Shown here: piece by piece, positions 61,601 to 63,747 of the stretch | Numbering within the stretch: the stretch's first letter is position 1 | Layout of the letters: each line of letters opens with the position of its first letter | Assembly: GCF_001625305.1 (NCBI RefSeq) | Contig: NW_017804087.1 | Coordinates: forward strand, 1,715,138 to 1,779,137 | From: Branchiostoma belcheri | Lineage: Eukaryota > Chordata > Leptocardii > Amphioxiformes > Branchiostomatidae | Length of the DNA: 64,000 nucleotides | Direction: 5' to 3' | Program-made: the position numbers and the translations under genes | Notes under the pieces: generated by a model | What the model was told of the DNA's origin: nothing | The model's input: only the letters and a program-made list of their open reading frames with translations | Database searches by the model: none

Positions 61601-63747
61601 TGTCAGCGGCCATACATGATGTGGAACACACGGGAGAGACCAACAGCTTCCATGTCATGTCAAAGTAAGTAATCATCATCATAATGAAGTTTGAACCCAG
61701 TAGTGGAAGTCAACAATTCACACTTGTCATCGATATACAAGTTACAGTATTTTTTTTTTTGCTTTTTCAAAATAAAATCGGAAAATTCAGACTTGCGGAC
61801 AGTATACTTGGTTTTCTGACCCCCCAATTCCTGTCCTTGACCTTCTACCTCTTGTCATTTTGCCTGTCAATCTTACCCCACCCACGTGCTGTCAACCTAC
61901 TTGGTCCAGGCAGATACACAAACCCACAGCTCAGTCACCCCGAAAAGGCTTATGTGACTGCATGTGATCTCAAAATGCTTTGGACATACACACATGTATT
62001 ATTGTCCAGTTGACGACCATGTAATGAAATAGAGGTGTGTATCAGATGAATAACAGTGCATGCATTTTCTGTATACTACTGAAAGAGCTCTAGTTTTCCA
62101 TGATACGTTATGATGGTTATGCTGTTGTTCCACCAAAGGTCTCCGATGGCGCTGCTGTACAATGACCGTGCGGTGTTGGAGAACCACCACATCAGCACAG
62201 CCTTCAGACTCATGGAGGACGACAGCCTCAATATCCTGGGCAACCTTTCAGTTGATGACTTCCGGTGAGACAATACATTTATATGAAATTTAATGTTTAT
62301 GTTTCCCTGAGATGCTGTTTTGCTGGTAATCTGTATTTTTCCAAACACAAAGCCTATCTGAATTAAACTTCATCTTTAAGGGTACAGAAAATGATAATTC
62401 ATACACAAAGTAAAAAGTTAACCCCCAAGTTTTTGACCAGTCTTCTGATCTTTCTCAAGTTAAATTCCCAACCGAGATGGGGGCCGATACCAACTACTGG
62501 ACACCTTTGGCATGTTGCTGATGTCACACTATCGATCAGGTCATTCAGGTTAATTTTAAAGTAAGAAAAATTAGAGGACTGATGTTAGTGTACAGAATGA
62601 AAACCATAAAGTTTGCATTAATAGGTCTAAGAGAATGGAGAAAGTTTGACCTTCCATTGAGTTCACAAATTGCCAGGTGTAAAATAGAGATGTTGACCTT
62701 GTGTTGCAGAACTCTGCGGACACTCACGATAGACATGGTGCTGGCCACAGACATGTCCTTCCACTTTCAGCAGGTCAAACAGATCAAGAGCCTTTTGTCC
62801 TGTCCTGAAAGGTGAGGCTATACCTTCTCCCATAAATAGTTAAAACTAGTCTACAATACAAAACAGTTTTCTGTCAGTGACATCTCATATTTGACTTGCA
62901 GATACCTTTGATTGCTTTGAAAATCCAGTTTTGCCGTCATGAAATTGCATTGGATTGGATTTCTTTAAAATAACTTGTCATGGCCTTAAGCTATGTGTGG
63001 AGTTTAATACAGTTGTGGTTCAAAACGATCCATTTGTCTGAATGTTGTTGTTTTTTTTTTACTCAGTATTGACAAGTCCAAAGCACTGTCCCTGCTTCTC
63101 CACACGGCTGATATCGGCCACCCTGCCAAACCCTGGCACCTGCACGCCAGGTGGACAGAACAACTCATGGAGGAGTTCTTCAGACAGGTAGGATAGACTG
63201 TCAATCACAATCATAATCAAAAATTCAACCAATGAGAGGGTGGCAATTAGTGGTTCAACCAATGAGAGCGTGACTGCATGTCTGTCAAATTTTTGCCTTT
63301 TCATGTTTTTTACTCTGCATTTCTATGTTCTGAAGGGGGTAGGCGTGGCAAAGAATTGGCTAAATGATACATTTACGGACAAAAACCTTATCATATATCA
63401 CTTTACACTTAATCAATTCCATTGTGAAGATGGTTTGCTATCATTTGTTATTATAATACTGATGTTTCATATAGTCTAAGATCTCTACCTTCGGCGGGGT
63501 GGTAACTTGCGAATCTGATTAGTGGTGAATTATATTAAGGACATGTTTGACAAATAATAGATCAACTAAACTTACATGAAAAGTATACATAAGTTTATTC
63601 CTCATTGTTTCATCTTGTAGTTCATGTTTTCAATTCAACAATCTATTGCACATTTTCTTTACCAGGGAGACAAAGAAAAAGCCCTCGGCTTGCCATTCTC
63701 ACCACTCTGCGACAGAAACACAACGGTGATAGCAGATTCACAAATAG
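1581..63747 (+). CDS. PDE1: PDE1-type cyclic-nucleotide phosphodiesterase, 13 exons, 3' end outside window
   Basis: The spliced product of the 13 exons listed separately is about 493 residues and still open at the right end. Known for the family: PDE1 hydrolyses 3',5'-cAMP and cGMP in the cytosol, needs two bound metal ions and is stimulated by Ca2+/calmodulin. Seen here: a variable basic/serine-rich N-terminus (residues 1-110), a PDE1 regulatory segment (111-150), the diagnostic block EVRDWLASTFTRQM (about 168-181) and the catalytic domain (about 190 on). The catalytic domain has YHN (His294), HAADVTQT (His298), the class I signature HDVEHTGETN (His334-Asn343), TADIGHP (Asp441) and DSQI (Gln492). 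All twelve introns are GT-AG and all phases join without a stop. Vertebrate PDE1 proteins have a tyrosine where this has Val336. The remaining catalytic C-terminus and stop codon are beyond the window. The family call is secure; the assignment of exons 1-3 rests on phase, splice sites and position. Confidence 0.93.
3114..3475 (+). mobile_element. TTTAAAGGCA-family MITE copy
   Basis: Begins TTTAAAGGCACTCAATGCAA and ends with a degraded version of the inverted end. Shared internal marks are GGGGTACCACC(A)ATAAATA and TTGCCTCACAG. The family's ends are inverted repeats of roughly 35-40 bp, best seen by combining copies: left TTTAAAGGCACTCAATGC, right GCATTGGATGCCTTTAAA. No coding capacity, so non-autonomous. 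Confidence 0.8.
4891..4990 (-). mobile_element. LINE/SINE-like 3' tail
   Basis: (TGAA)n microsatellite followed by TGTCTTTATTTCAGG, the typical look of a retroposon 3' end read on the opposite strand. A sister copy is at 12250. Only the tail is recognisable. Confidence 0.45.
5188..6030. repeat. Two copies of a CGTACGA-rich dispersed motif
   Basis: 5190-5240 (GGCCTTGGTCACACTCGTAC) and 5948-6020 (GGCCTGGTCATGTTCATCGT) are diverged copies. A reversed copy is at about 49745-49790 (GTATGTGACCAAGCC), and related CGTACGAC runs lie at 21535-21700. Probably ends of a decayed inverted-repeat transposon. Confidence 0.4.
6838..6895. repeat. AT-rich simple repeat (GATAAT-like)
   Basis: Short runs of GATGAT/AATAAT make a low-complexity stretch. 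Confidence 0.7.
7021..7100 (+). repeat. Dispersed CCTTTGACCTAACTTCCTG element
   Basis: One of at least seven copies in the window: also 24085-24150, 25335-25400 on the - strand, 29362-29425, 38410-38460, 55193-55255, 56255-56305. Each has CAGGAAAT...GATAACCTTTTCTGGGACCTTTGACCT-type sequence. Several copies are followed by ACACAGACACACCGAAAACA. Four copies contain GGACCTTTGACCT, a near-perfect DR1 nuclear-receptor element. Confidence 0.75.
7688..8187. mobile_element. AGGCCA...GGATGACATC MITE, full copy (500 bp)
   Basis: Left end AGGCCACAGCAAGTAATTTT then CATGGATGACATCC; right end is its inverted partner GGATGTCATCCATGAAATTT...GTGGCCT. The interior holds (CAA)n and no coding frame of note. I see no clear target duplication. 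Confidence 0.85.
9766..10810. repeat. ~180-bp satellite-like tandem array, about 6 units
   Basis: Units open with ACGGGAATTTGCGGCGGCAA and contain CATTTTCCAGGACAAGCATA, GAGGGTCATTAG and GTTAGAGAGATAAGTT. Starts are near 9768, 9948, 10128, 10303, 10484 and 10668; the last unit is shortened. Length and head-to-tail order are typical of satellite DNA. Confidence 0.92.
10811..11333. other. No supported feature
   Basis: A 120-codon open frame at 10932-11294 exists but has no recognisable domain and no splice or family support. Confidence 0.4.
11335..11692. mobile_element. AAGCCCCTGTCA-family MITE, partly decayed
   Basis: Left end AAAGCCCCTGTCAAACATTC; right end TGTGTGACAAAG is a worn inverted partner. 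The interior is full of CCGAAC/GTTCGG and GGTTGGCTGG repeats in both orientations. A better copy is at 30091-30665. Confidence 0.65.
12250..12330 (-). mobile_element. LINE/SINE-like 3' tail
   Basis: (TGAA)n then TGTCCTTTATTGTACG, the same structure as at 4891. The body of the element is not recognisable. Confidence 0.45.
12741..12802. repeat. 15-bp perfect inverted repeat (hairpin)
   Basis: ATAAGGGTTTTCTTT at 12741-12755 and its exact reverse complement at 12788-12802, with a 32-base loop. It could be the core of a small foldback transposon. Confidence 0.75.
13056..13105 (+). promoter_or_regulatory. Promoter-like motif cluster (YY1, CRE, NRF1)
   Basis: Within 50 bp: CAAGATGGCGGC (13056-13067, YY1 consensus), TGACGTCA (13072-13079, CREB/ATF site) and GCATGCGCAG (13096-13105, NRF1 core). 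They are followed by CpG-rich ACGGCGCGGCGC. Such clusters are typical of animal housekeeping promoters. No transcript can be assigned. Confidence 0.4.
13395..13690 (+). mobile_element. ACATTTGCAAA...GGTAAACATAAT element, full copy
   Basis: Shares TAACATTTGCAAA, AATGTTTACCTTCGG, GGTGACAGGAG, TTGCAACATTATGTAACC and TTCGGTAAACATAAT with copies at 30180-30445 (+) and 58300-58612 (-). It contains a perfect 13-bp inverted repeat, ATGGTCTGCTCTG at 13445-13457 with its partner at 13515-13527. Confidence 0.8.
14667..15159. mobile_element. AGGCCA...GGATGACATC MITE, full copy (493 bp)
   Basis: Left end AGGCCACGGCAAGATAGGTT then TATGGATGACATC; right end CCATAAAATTCACTTGCTGC then GGCCT. Same family and length as the copy at 7688. 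Confidence 0.82.
15762..15803. repeat. 15-bp perfect GC-rich palindrome
   Basis: CCATAGCCCCGCCCA and its exact reverse complement are separated by 12 bases. It sits in a context of CAAT-rich repeats like those at 16955. Confidence 0.8.
16955..17500. repeat. Cluster of ATTGGTTGAACCGCTAATT repeats
   Basis: About nine copies of ATTGG(T/C)TGAAC(C/T)(G/T)CTAATT with TGCCATGCTGTC or ATGATGGACAG spacers. Isolated copies on the opposite strand occur at 15695-15745, 25980-26035 and 63215-63275. Each unit holds a CCAAT-box core. Confidence 0.75.
17905..17928 (+). repeat. Dispersed CGCCCCCCGTCCCGGTTGA motif
   Basis: Also at 28683-28705 and 28827-28849 (with AAGTTGATATC in front) and reversed at 24275-24305. 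Probably a fragment of an old element. Confidence 0.5.
20475..20835 (+). mobile_element. CCGCAGACTGACAGGAAGGTC-family element, long copy
   Basis: Shares with 22350-22690 the order GTAGTTGCCG, TTTGTTTGCTT, GTGTCAGTA, AACCGCAGACTGACAG, GGTCAAAATGG repeats, CACAATAA and TTTCA(T/C)GGAGGG, then CTAGCAGAACC. Shorter copies: 33537-33675, 34811-35110, 37565-37870, and scraps at 39785, 40127, 41727. AGGTCA half-sites recur. Confidence 0.75.
21220..21297 (+). promoter_or_regulatory. Motif cluster: YY1-like plus two CACGTG E-boxes and a CCAAT core
   Basis: GCCATCTT near 21226, GTCACGTGAC at 21252-21261 and GTCACGTGAT at 21284-21293, then ATTGG. The E-boxes have the TCACGTGA form bound by MiT/TFE and USF factors. 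Function is unproven. Confidence 0.3.
22350..22690 (+). mobile_element. CCGCAGACTGACAGGAAGGTC-family element, second long copy
   Basis: Aligns with the copy at 20475 over most of its length and in the same orientation, 1.88 kb away. The two may be a local duplication or two insertions. Confidence 0.72.
23015..23447 (-). mobile_element. tRNA-derived SINE interrupted by a TTTAAAGGCA-family element
   Basis: Left part GGTAGTGGTGTGTGTTTGAC; right part GGATCGAAC...CTACCGAATGCAAGGCGAAC, both matching the SINE at 42690-42862. Between them, 23150-23375 is a MITE fragment (GGGGTACCACCCAGAAAATA, CCAGTTTTGCCGTCCTGAAA). This is a nested insertion, so the SINE is the older element. Confidence 0.65.
24769..24889. 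mobile_element. CACTGCACAAAA foldback MITE copy
   Basis: Left ACTGCACAAAATCC, central AAAGCATACGTAAAGG and TATGCTTTAAGG in opposite orientation, right TTTTGTACAG. The family is an almost perfect ~115-bp palindrome with CACTGCACAAAA ends. It has at least eight recognisable copies plus fragments at 33808-33860, 47180-47262 and 58238-58284. Confidence 0.8.
26301..26385. mobile_element. CACTGCACAAAA foldback MITE, short copy
   Basis: Ends CACTGCACAAAATCC and TGTGCAGTG are intact. The central right arm is deleted, leaving 85 bp. Confidence 0.8.
27234..27986. mobile_element. ACCCTGTTCACAGTGAAA inverted-repeat element (~750 bp)
   Basis: Left ACCCTGTTCACAGTGAAA and right TTTCACTGTGAACGGGGT are inverted. 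Subterminal GATC-rich blocks (GATCCCGATC, GATCCGGAT) and GCGTTCACACTGC repeats occur inside on both sides. TATGA flanks both ends (27230-27234, 27988-27992) and may be the target duplication. A 147-codon open frame inside shows no transposase features, so it is likely non-autonomous. Confidence 0.75.
28040..28112 (+). repeat. CA-rich simple repeat with ACCGAAAACAATACTTCC tail
   Basis: ACACAC runs, then the tail that ends many dispersed repeats here (also near 3945, 6385, 13780, 18075, 29465, 38480, 49465, 55275). Confidence 0.6.
29550..29800 (+). repeat. Dispersed repeat shared with 52425-52500
   Basis: CTAGAAACGCCAACATTTGC followed by AGGAGCAAATGCAGCAT is matched at 52428-52475 with few changes. 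The element's limits are not visible. Confidence 0.5.
30091..30665. mobile_element. AAGCCCCTGTCA-family MITE with a nested element
   Basis: Ends AAGCCCCTGTCATACAT and ATGTGTGACAGGGGCTT are inverted. Inside, about 30180-30445 is a copy of the ACATTTGCAAA element also seen at 13395. This shows that the inner family inserted after the outer one. Confidence 0.82.
30690..31490. repeat. ~160-bp tandem array, 5 units
   Basis: Landmark AACAGTTCAAAGACTGAGGT recurs at 30761, 30918, 31081, 31240 and 31404 (spacings 157-164). Each is followed by CACATAAAGTACAATGACCT and CGTATACAGAAGAGCAACTT. Units diverge towards the right end. Confidence 0.92.
31545..31836 (+). mobile_element. TTTAAAGGCA-family element, variant
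   Basis: Contains GGGTACCACCCATAAATAAA and ends ATTGGATGCCTTTAAA, the family right end. The left part matches 23158-23200 rather than the standard family, so it is a subfamily. Confidence 0.7.
32787..33288. mobile_element. AGGCCATGTTGATTTGATTA MITE, full copy with perfect ends
   Basis: The first 33 bases (AGGCCATGTTGATTTG...GATGACATC) and the last 33 are exact inverted repeats. A near-duplicate of TCAATAGTCAATGAGT lies just outside both ends (about 32770 and 33300). Young copy compared with the rest. Confidence 0.9.
33514..33780. mobile_element. CACTGCACAAAA foldback MITE split by an insertion
   Basis: Left end CACTGCATAAAATCC and right end TTTTGTGCAGTG are both present but 267 bp apart. 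Removing 33537-33675 and one copy of an 8-bp repeat restores the usual order ...CCTATATTTAAGCATACC. Confidence 0.85.
33537..33675 (+). mobile_element. 139-bp element with 8-bp target duplication
   Basis: Flanked by TATATTTA at 33529-33536 and 33676-33683. Contains ACCGCAGACTGACCGGAAGG. An 8-bp duplication is the mark of hAT-type transposition. Its ends CATTCATT and ATGACATG are weakly inverted. Confidence 0.8.
34045..34185 (+). mobile_element. Retroelement remnant with GACGTTTCGG...CTTCCTCAGGGC
   Basis: GCCGACGTTTCGGTGACC followed by TCTGTCACCTTCCTCAGGGC resembles the terminal motif of Penelope-like elements in many animal genomes. The assignment is from memory of the motif only, and no coding part is present. 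Confidence 0.35.
34811..35110 (+). mobile_element. CCGCAGACTGACCGG-family copies in tandem
   Basis: Three diverged partial copies follow each other: 34819-34880, 34925-35000 and 35045-35110. Each has AACC(G/A)CAGACT(G/A)A and AGGTCA repeats. Confidence 0.7.
35666..36053 (+). mobile_element. TTTAAAGGCA-family MITE, near-complete
   Basis: Starts TTCAAAGGCATCAAATGCAA, ends GCTTTGGATGCCTTTA. It carries GGGGGTACCACCATAAATAG and TTGCCTCACAGA. Confidence 0.82.
36070..36190 (+). mobile_element. tRNA-derived SINE head
   Basis: An A-box-like TGGCGTAACGGC and a B box GGTTCGAGTCC with tRNA spacing. The anticodon-loop-like CTCGGAA is preserved but the stems are broken (acceptor and anticodon arms mismatch), so it is not a working tRNA gene. 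Confidence 0.6.
36693..36855 (+). repeat. Two-copy tandem duplication (~95 bp)
   Basis: TGTACTGGGTA...ATGCAGGTTAGTGCAGGTAA and TTTCTGATGTCT occur in both halves, starting at 36693 and 36788. Confidence 0.85.
37321..37428. repeat. Long imperfect hairpin (~48-nt arms)
   Basis: CTGGT, AAACCT, TTTA, CCGATTCT and CCTCT on the left pair in order with AGAGG, AGAATCGG, TAAA, AGGTTT and ACCAG on the right. Either a small palindromic transposon or a precursor-RNA-like fold. Confidence 0.6.
37565..37870 (+). mobile_element. CCGCAGACTGAC-family copy
   Basis: Three internal repeats of ACCGCAGA(C/T)TGACN and GAGGTCAAAATGG-like blocks. Confidence 0.65.
38847..39225 (+). mobile_element. TTTAAAGGCA-family MITE
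   Basis: Contains CATCCAATGCAATATTTCAG, TTGGTACCACCAATAAATAT and CCAGTTTTACTGGCCTGAAA. The left end is partly duplicated (AAAGGCACACAATAC at 38849). Confidence 0.75.
39501..40160 (+). repeat. Two-copy tandem duplication (~325 bp) carrying foldback MITEs
   Basis: TTTCGGAAACTCAGGGG, TCTCCAATTACTGATAATTA and GGAGGGTACGTATAGGCAAT occur at 39509-39585 and 39834-39909. Each unit continues with a CACTGCACAAAA MITE (39590-39688, 39916-40022), a TTTGTGTGTTTG run and TTACCGTAGATTGACCTT. Since both copies hold the MITE, insertion preceded duplication. Confidence 0.88.
41626..41817 (+). repeat. Two-copy duplication (133-bp spacing)
   Basis: GGCAAAGGCAA...TATCGTTCTATGCATTATAA and ACTCGAGTCAGAAAA occur in both copies. 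A scrap of the CCGCAGATTGACAAGAAGG family lies between. Confidence 0.85.
41818..41945 (+). mobile_element. TTTAAAGGCA-family 3' fragment
   Basis: TTGCCTCACAGATATCAGTA, GGGGTAGGCTTGATTCAAC and ATTTTACTGTCCTGAAATCA match the right third of the family. Confidence 0.75.
42190..42203. promoter_or_regulatory. Perfect RFX X-box palindrome
   Basis: GTTGCCATGGCAAC is a 14-bp exact palindrome matching the RFX-factor site GTNRCC-N0-3-RGYAAC. It is 700 bp before exon 2. Whether it is bound is unknown. Confidence 0.4.
42690..42862 (-). mobile_element. tRNA-derived SINE just upstream of exon 2
   Basis: On the - strand the head reads GACCGGTGCAATTGTG, then TTCACCTTGCATTCGG, then the B box GAGTTCGATCCCC, with tRNA-like spacing. 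The tail matches 23015-23090. It ends about 40 bp before the exon 2 acceptor. Confidence 0.7.
42901..42990 (+). CDS. PDE1: PDE1 coding exon 2
   Basis: It has a pyrimidine-rich acceptor (TTGTTATTTTCCAG) and a donor GCAA|GTACGC. Phase is 2 bases, 29 codons, 1 base, encoding a polar segment that begins ANPEEQAARQDSTSREEGKG (residues 29-48). It is low in hydrophobic residues, probably disordered linker. Only this frame joins exon 1 to exon 3 without a stop. A tRNA-derived SINE on the opposite strand ends about 40 bp upstream of the acceptor. There is no catalytic content, and it may be alternatively spliced. Confidence 0.68.
42991..44300 (+). other. Intron 2, left part
   Basis: AT-rich intron with no recognisable element apart from repeated GCACTGTATGGG near 43210-43260. 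Confidence 0.5.
44308..45940. repeat. ~185-bp tandem array, about 9 units
   Basis: Landmark TTGTCGCGACCACTTCTTCA recurs near 44341, 44531, 44720, 44908, 45090, 45266, 45457, 45641 and 45820. Other shared blocks are CATATGCC(A/G)(C/T)CAG, GGAAAGGTTGAG(T/A)GGCGA and CATCATAAGCGAGTCAG. The right units share GGCGACAGCGTGCA, so there are at least two unit subtypes. The array stops about 75 bp before exon 3. Confidence 0.93.
46016..46172 (+). CDS. PDE1: PDE1 coding exon 3 (Arg/Ser-rich regulatory segment)
   Basis: Acceptor TTTTCCACACAG, donor AAAAG|GTAACG. In the frame that joins both neighbours it encodes residues 59-109, beginning RESYSVFRSRRRFGSSSSRS. The codon split with exon 2 adds Arg58, giving RRES, a classical protein-kinase-A consensus (R-R-x-S); further R-x-S sites follow. 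In mammals, phosphorylation of the PDE1 N-terminus lowers calmodulin affinity, so a similar role is a reasonable inference. The end (AAEKASK) leads into the calmodulin-responsive helix of exon 4. The exon is GC-rich compared with its surroundings and lies about 70 bp after a tandem-repeat array. Confidence 0.8.
47249..47520 (-). mobile_element. TTTAAAGGCA-family MITE, reverse
   Basis: TTTTCAAAGTCAATTTTCTG, GAGCCAACCCTATCCCATAG and CTGTGAGGCAAAAAA are reverse complements of the family right half. Confidence 0.75.
48190..48285 (+). mobile_element. AGGCCA...GATGACATC MITE, right end only
   Basis: GAGGATGTCATCCATAAAATTTA-like end with GCTGTTGCCT. No left partner is found within 500 bp upstream. 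Confidence 0.65.
49565..49678 (+). CDS. PDE1: PDE1 coding exon 4 (calmodulin-responsive region)
   Basis: Acceptor CTCCTTTACAG, donor GAATC|GTAAGT. It encodes residues 111-147, starting LRDILAHLEDD and containing AIEYAITVLDAV. This aligns with the vertebrate PDE1 segment that has a conserved IEYAASVLEAV-type helix directly after the second calmodulin-binding site. Compared with vertebrates, the helix before it looks about three residues shorter and more acidic (HLEDDA), so calmodulin binding may differ. Confidence 0.93.
54176..54290. mobile_element. CACTGCACAAAA foldback MITE, complete copy
   Basis: CACTGCACGAAAACATATCT at the left, TTTCATGCAGTG at the right, with inverted GCACACATTAAAGATGCGTA and TTTACGCATGCTTTAAGGTG. 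Best example of the family (115 bp). Confidence 0.9.
54595..54822 (+). promoter_or_regulatory. Possible internal promoter and alternative first exon before exon 5
   Basis: 54600-54700 is a short CpG-rich patch containing CTCGCGCGAGAG, close to the TCTCGCGAGA promoter motif. An ATG at 54716 follows, and its frame runs through the exon 5 acceptor into the PDE1 frame (35 codons, then KLVPDEDD). A second in-frame ATG is at 54761. If used, the product would have an N-terminus beginning MGLGLNYRGKCGRYNG and lack exons 1-4. This is inference from open frame and base composition; the alternative is chance openness of 108 bp. Confidence 0.35.
54823..55005 (+). CDS. PDE1: PDE1 coding exon 5 (VRDWLAST block)
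   Basis: Acceptor CATCTGCACAG, donor GACAG|GTGAGA. It encodes residues 149-208, including the acidic stretch VPDEDDLSEVEPDAVPTEV, then RDWLASTFTRQM, then EKPRFRSIVQAVRA. The order and wording match PDE1 family members closely (SDAVPSEVRDWLASTFT, EKPKFRSIVHAV), and this block is the best single proof of subfamily. The frame stays open upstream to an ATG at 54716, discussed as an alternative start. Confidence 0.97.
55424..55487 (+). CDS. PDE1: PDE1 coding exon 6
   Basis: A small exon of 64 bases, acceptor GACCCAACAG, donor CTTAAG|GTGGGT. It encodes 21 residues (210-230), LCRKLSGSGVNYPPGVVNLL followed by K. This corresponds to the PDE1 stretch at the N-terminal edge of the catalytic domain (vertebrate form: MYRRT...VGLSYPPAVI.. 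LK). It is too short to call from an ORF alone and was found by homology and phase. Confidence 0.92.
55488..57338 (+). other. PDE1: Intron 6
   Basis: AT-rich. A CCTTTGACCT-family scrap lies at 56255-56305. The 104-codon frame at 56373-56687 has no recognisable domain; the stretch may be an old retroelement but nothing proves it. Confidence 0.5.
57339..57455 (+). CDS. PDE1: PDE1 coding exon 7
   Basis: In phase 0 at both ends (39 codons), acceptor CTTGTCAACAG, donor TTCAAG|GTAAGT. Residues 231-269 contain NLDDWSFDVFAVN, LRYVAYEVLKTYDLLVKFK. This matches the PDE catalytic-domain entry segment (vertebrate: DVDKWSFDVFSLN, LLTRYDLISRFK). Confidence 0.96.
57478..57560 (-). mobile_element. Retroposon 3' tail close to exon 7
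   Basis: (TGACAA)n-like repeats followed by ACTTTATTGCATCTTGATGC, seen on the strand opposite to the presumed element. It starts about 22 bp after the exon 7 donor. Confidence 0.4.
57616..57636. repeat. (TA)n microsatellite
   Basis: About nine TA steps. Confidence 0.85.
57980..58120. repeat. Long hairpin with a 16-bp perfect inner stem
   Basis: AAATTGGCCACTAGTT and its exact reverse complement face each other across a short loop (58026-58076). Outward, CCGGGG, AGATTCC and ATAATCTC also pair with CCCCGG, GGAATCT and GAGATTAT in order. Probably a small palindromic transposon. Confidence 0.85.
58300..58612 (-). mobile_element. ACATTTGCAAA element, reverse, abutting exon 8
   Basis: Reverse-complement copy of 13395-13690: CTTCTCCAAACA, GGTCA, CATGTTGTAATTT, GAGCAGACCAT, GCATTTGCTTTGCAAATGTT. 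It includes a (CTT)n/(CCT)n stretch at 58325-58380. It ends about 18 bp before exon 8. Confidence 0.82.
58630..58770 (+). CDS. PDE1: PDE1 coding exon 8 (catalytic YHN/HAADV)
   Basis: In phase 0 at both ends (47 codons), acceptor TTCTTTCCCACACAG, donor CTCGTG|GTACGA. Residues 270-316 include FLDALESGYGKHNNPYHNQ and LHAADVTQTTHYLL. His294 of YHN is the general acid that protonates the leaving 3' oxygen in class I PDEs; His298 of HAADV is a metal ligand. Transposon-derived sequence lies on both sides, about 18 bp before and 12 bp after the exon. Confidence 0.97.
58783..58878. mobile_element. CACTGCACAAAA foldback MITE, right end lost, next to exon 8
   Basis: TGCACAAAATCAATTCTTTA then ACTTAAAGCATGCGT and TTTACGCATTCTTTAAG. 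It begins about 12 bp after the exon 8 donor. Confidence 0.75.
58938..59060. mobile_element. CACTGCACAAAA foldback MITE, complete
   Basis: CACTGCACGACATTATATCT at the left and CTTCTGTGCTGTG at the right; centre CAAAGCATGTGAAAAGG and CCATGCTTTAAAATGTG inverted. Confidence 0.82.
59418..59822. mobile_element. AGGCCATGTTGATTTGATTA MITE, 405-bp copy
   Basis: Both ends match the copy at 32787 almost base for base. The interior is about 100 bp shorter. Lies in intron 8. Confidence 0.9.
60302..60665 (+). mobile_element. TTTAAAGGCA-family MITE
   Basis: Starts TTTAAAGGCACTCAATGCAG, contains TTGCCTTACAAGTATCAGTA and CAGTTTTGCCGCCCAGGAAA; the extreme right end is altered. Confidence 0.8.
61197..61465 (-). 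mobile_element. TTTAAAGGCA-family copy, reverse, truncated
   Basis: TTAAAGGCACCCAAAGCGAT then CAGGGCAGGAAAA, ATGAGGCAGAAA, CGGTCGCTTGTTTCGTATCG. It ends about 100 bp before exon 9. Confidence 0.72.
61564..61664 (+). CDS. PDE1: PDE1 coding exon 9 (HD signature)
   Basis: Acceptor GTTTTAAACACAG, donor TCAAA|GTAAGT, 33 codons plus two bases. Residues 317-349 begin QWLADVEILAVVLSAA and continue IHDVEHTGETNSFHVMSK. The class I phosphodiesterase pattern HDx2Hx4N is intact (His334, Asp335, His338, Asn343). The residue after HD is valine, where PDE1 usually has tyrosine, and TTN is ETN. Both are allowed by the general class I signature but are unusual for PDE1. Confidence 0.97.
62139..62264 (+). CDS. 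PDE1: PDE1 coding exon 10
   Basis: Acceptor GTTCCACCAAAG, donor TTCCG|GTGAGA. Residues 351-391 contain ALLYNDRAVLENHHISTAF and RLMEDDSLNILGNLSVDDF. YNDRSVLENHH is highly conserved in class I PDEs; this copy has Ala for Ser. Confidence 0.97.
62710..62811 (+). CDS. PDE1: PDE1 coding exon 11
   Basis: Acceptor CCTTGTGTTGCAG, donor GAAAG|GTGAGG. Residues 393-425 contain TIDMVLATDMSFHFQQVKQI. This matches the conserved EMVLATDMSCHFQQVK helix, with Phe for Cys. A fragment of a TTTAAAGGCA-family element starts within about 10 bp of the donor. Confidence 0.97.
62818..62970 (+). mobile_element. TTTAAAGGCA-family fragment right after exon 11
   Basis: CCCATAAATAGTTAAAACTA, CAAAACAGTTTTCTGTCAGT and CCAGTTTTGCCGTCATGAAA are in family order. 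Confidence 0.72.
63067..63187 (+). CDS. PDE1: PDE1 coding exon 12 (second metal-ligand aspartate)
   Basis: Acceptor after a long T run (TTTTTTTTACTCAG), donor AGACAG|GTAGGA. Residues 427-466 contain IDKSKALSLLLHTADIGHPA and WTEQLMEEFFRQ. Asp441 is the class I PDE metal ligand. The usual ADISHP is ADIGHP here. Confidence 0.97.
63666..63747 (+). CDS. PDE1: PDE1 coding exon 13 (last visible)
   Basis: Acceptor TTTTCTTTACCAG; the donor is probably CAAATAG|GTTTGG. Residues 467-493 read GDKEKALGLPFSPLCDR then NTTVIADSQI. Gln492 corresponds to the conserved glutamine that contacts the purine base in class I PDEs. The family continues SQ(I/V)GFIDF, so the glycine codon split by the donor is as expected. 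The frame also reads through the donor to a TAA near 63906, so an intron-retained form would end in a hydrophobic tail. Confidence 0.93.
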
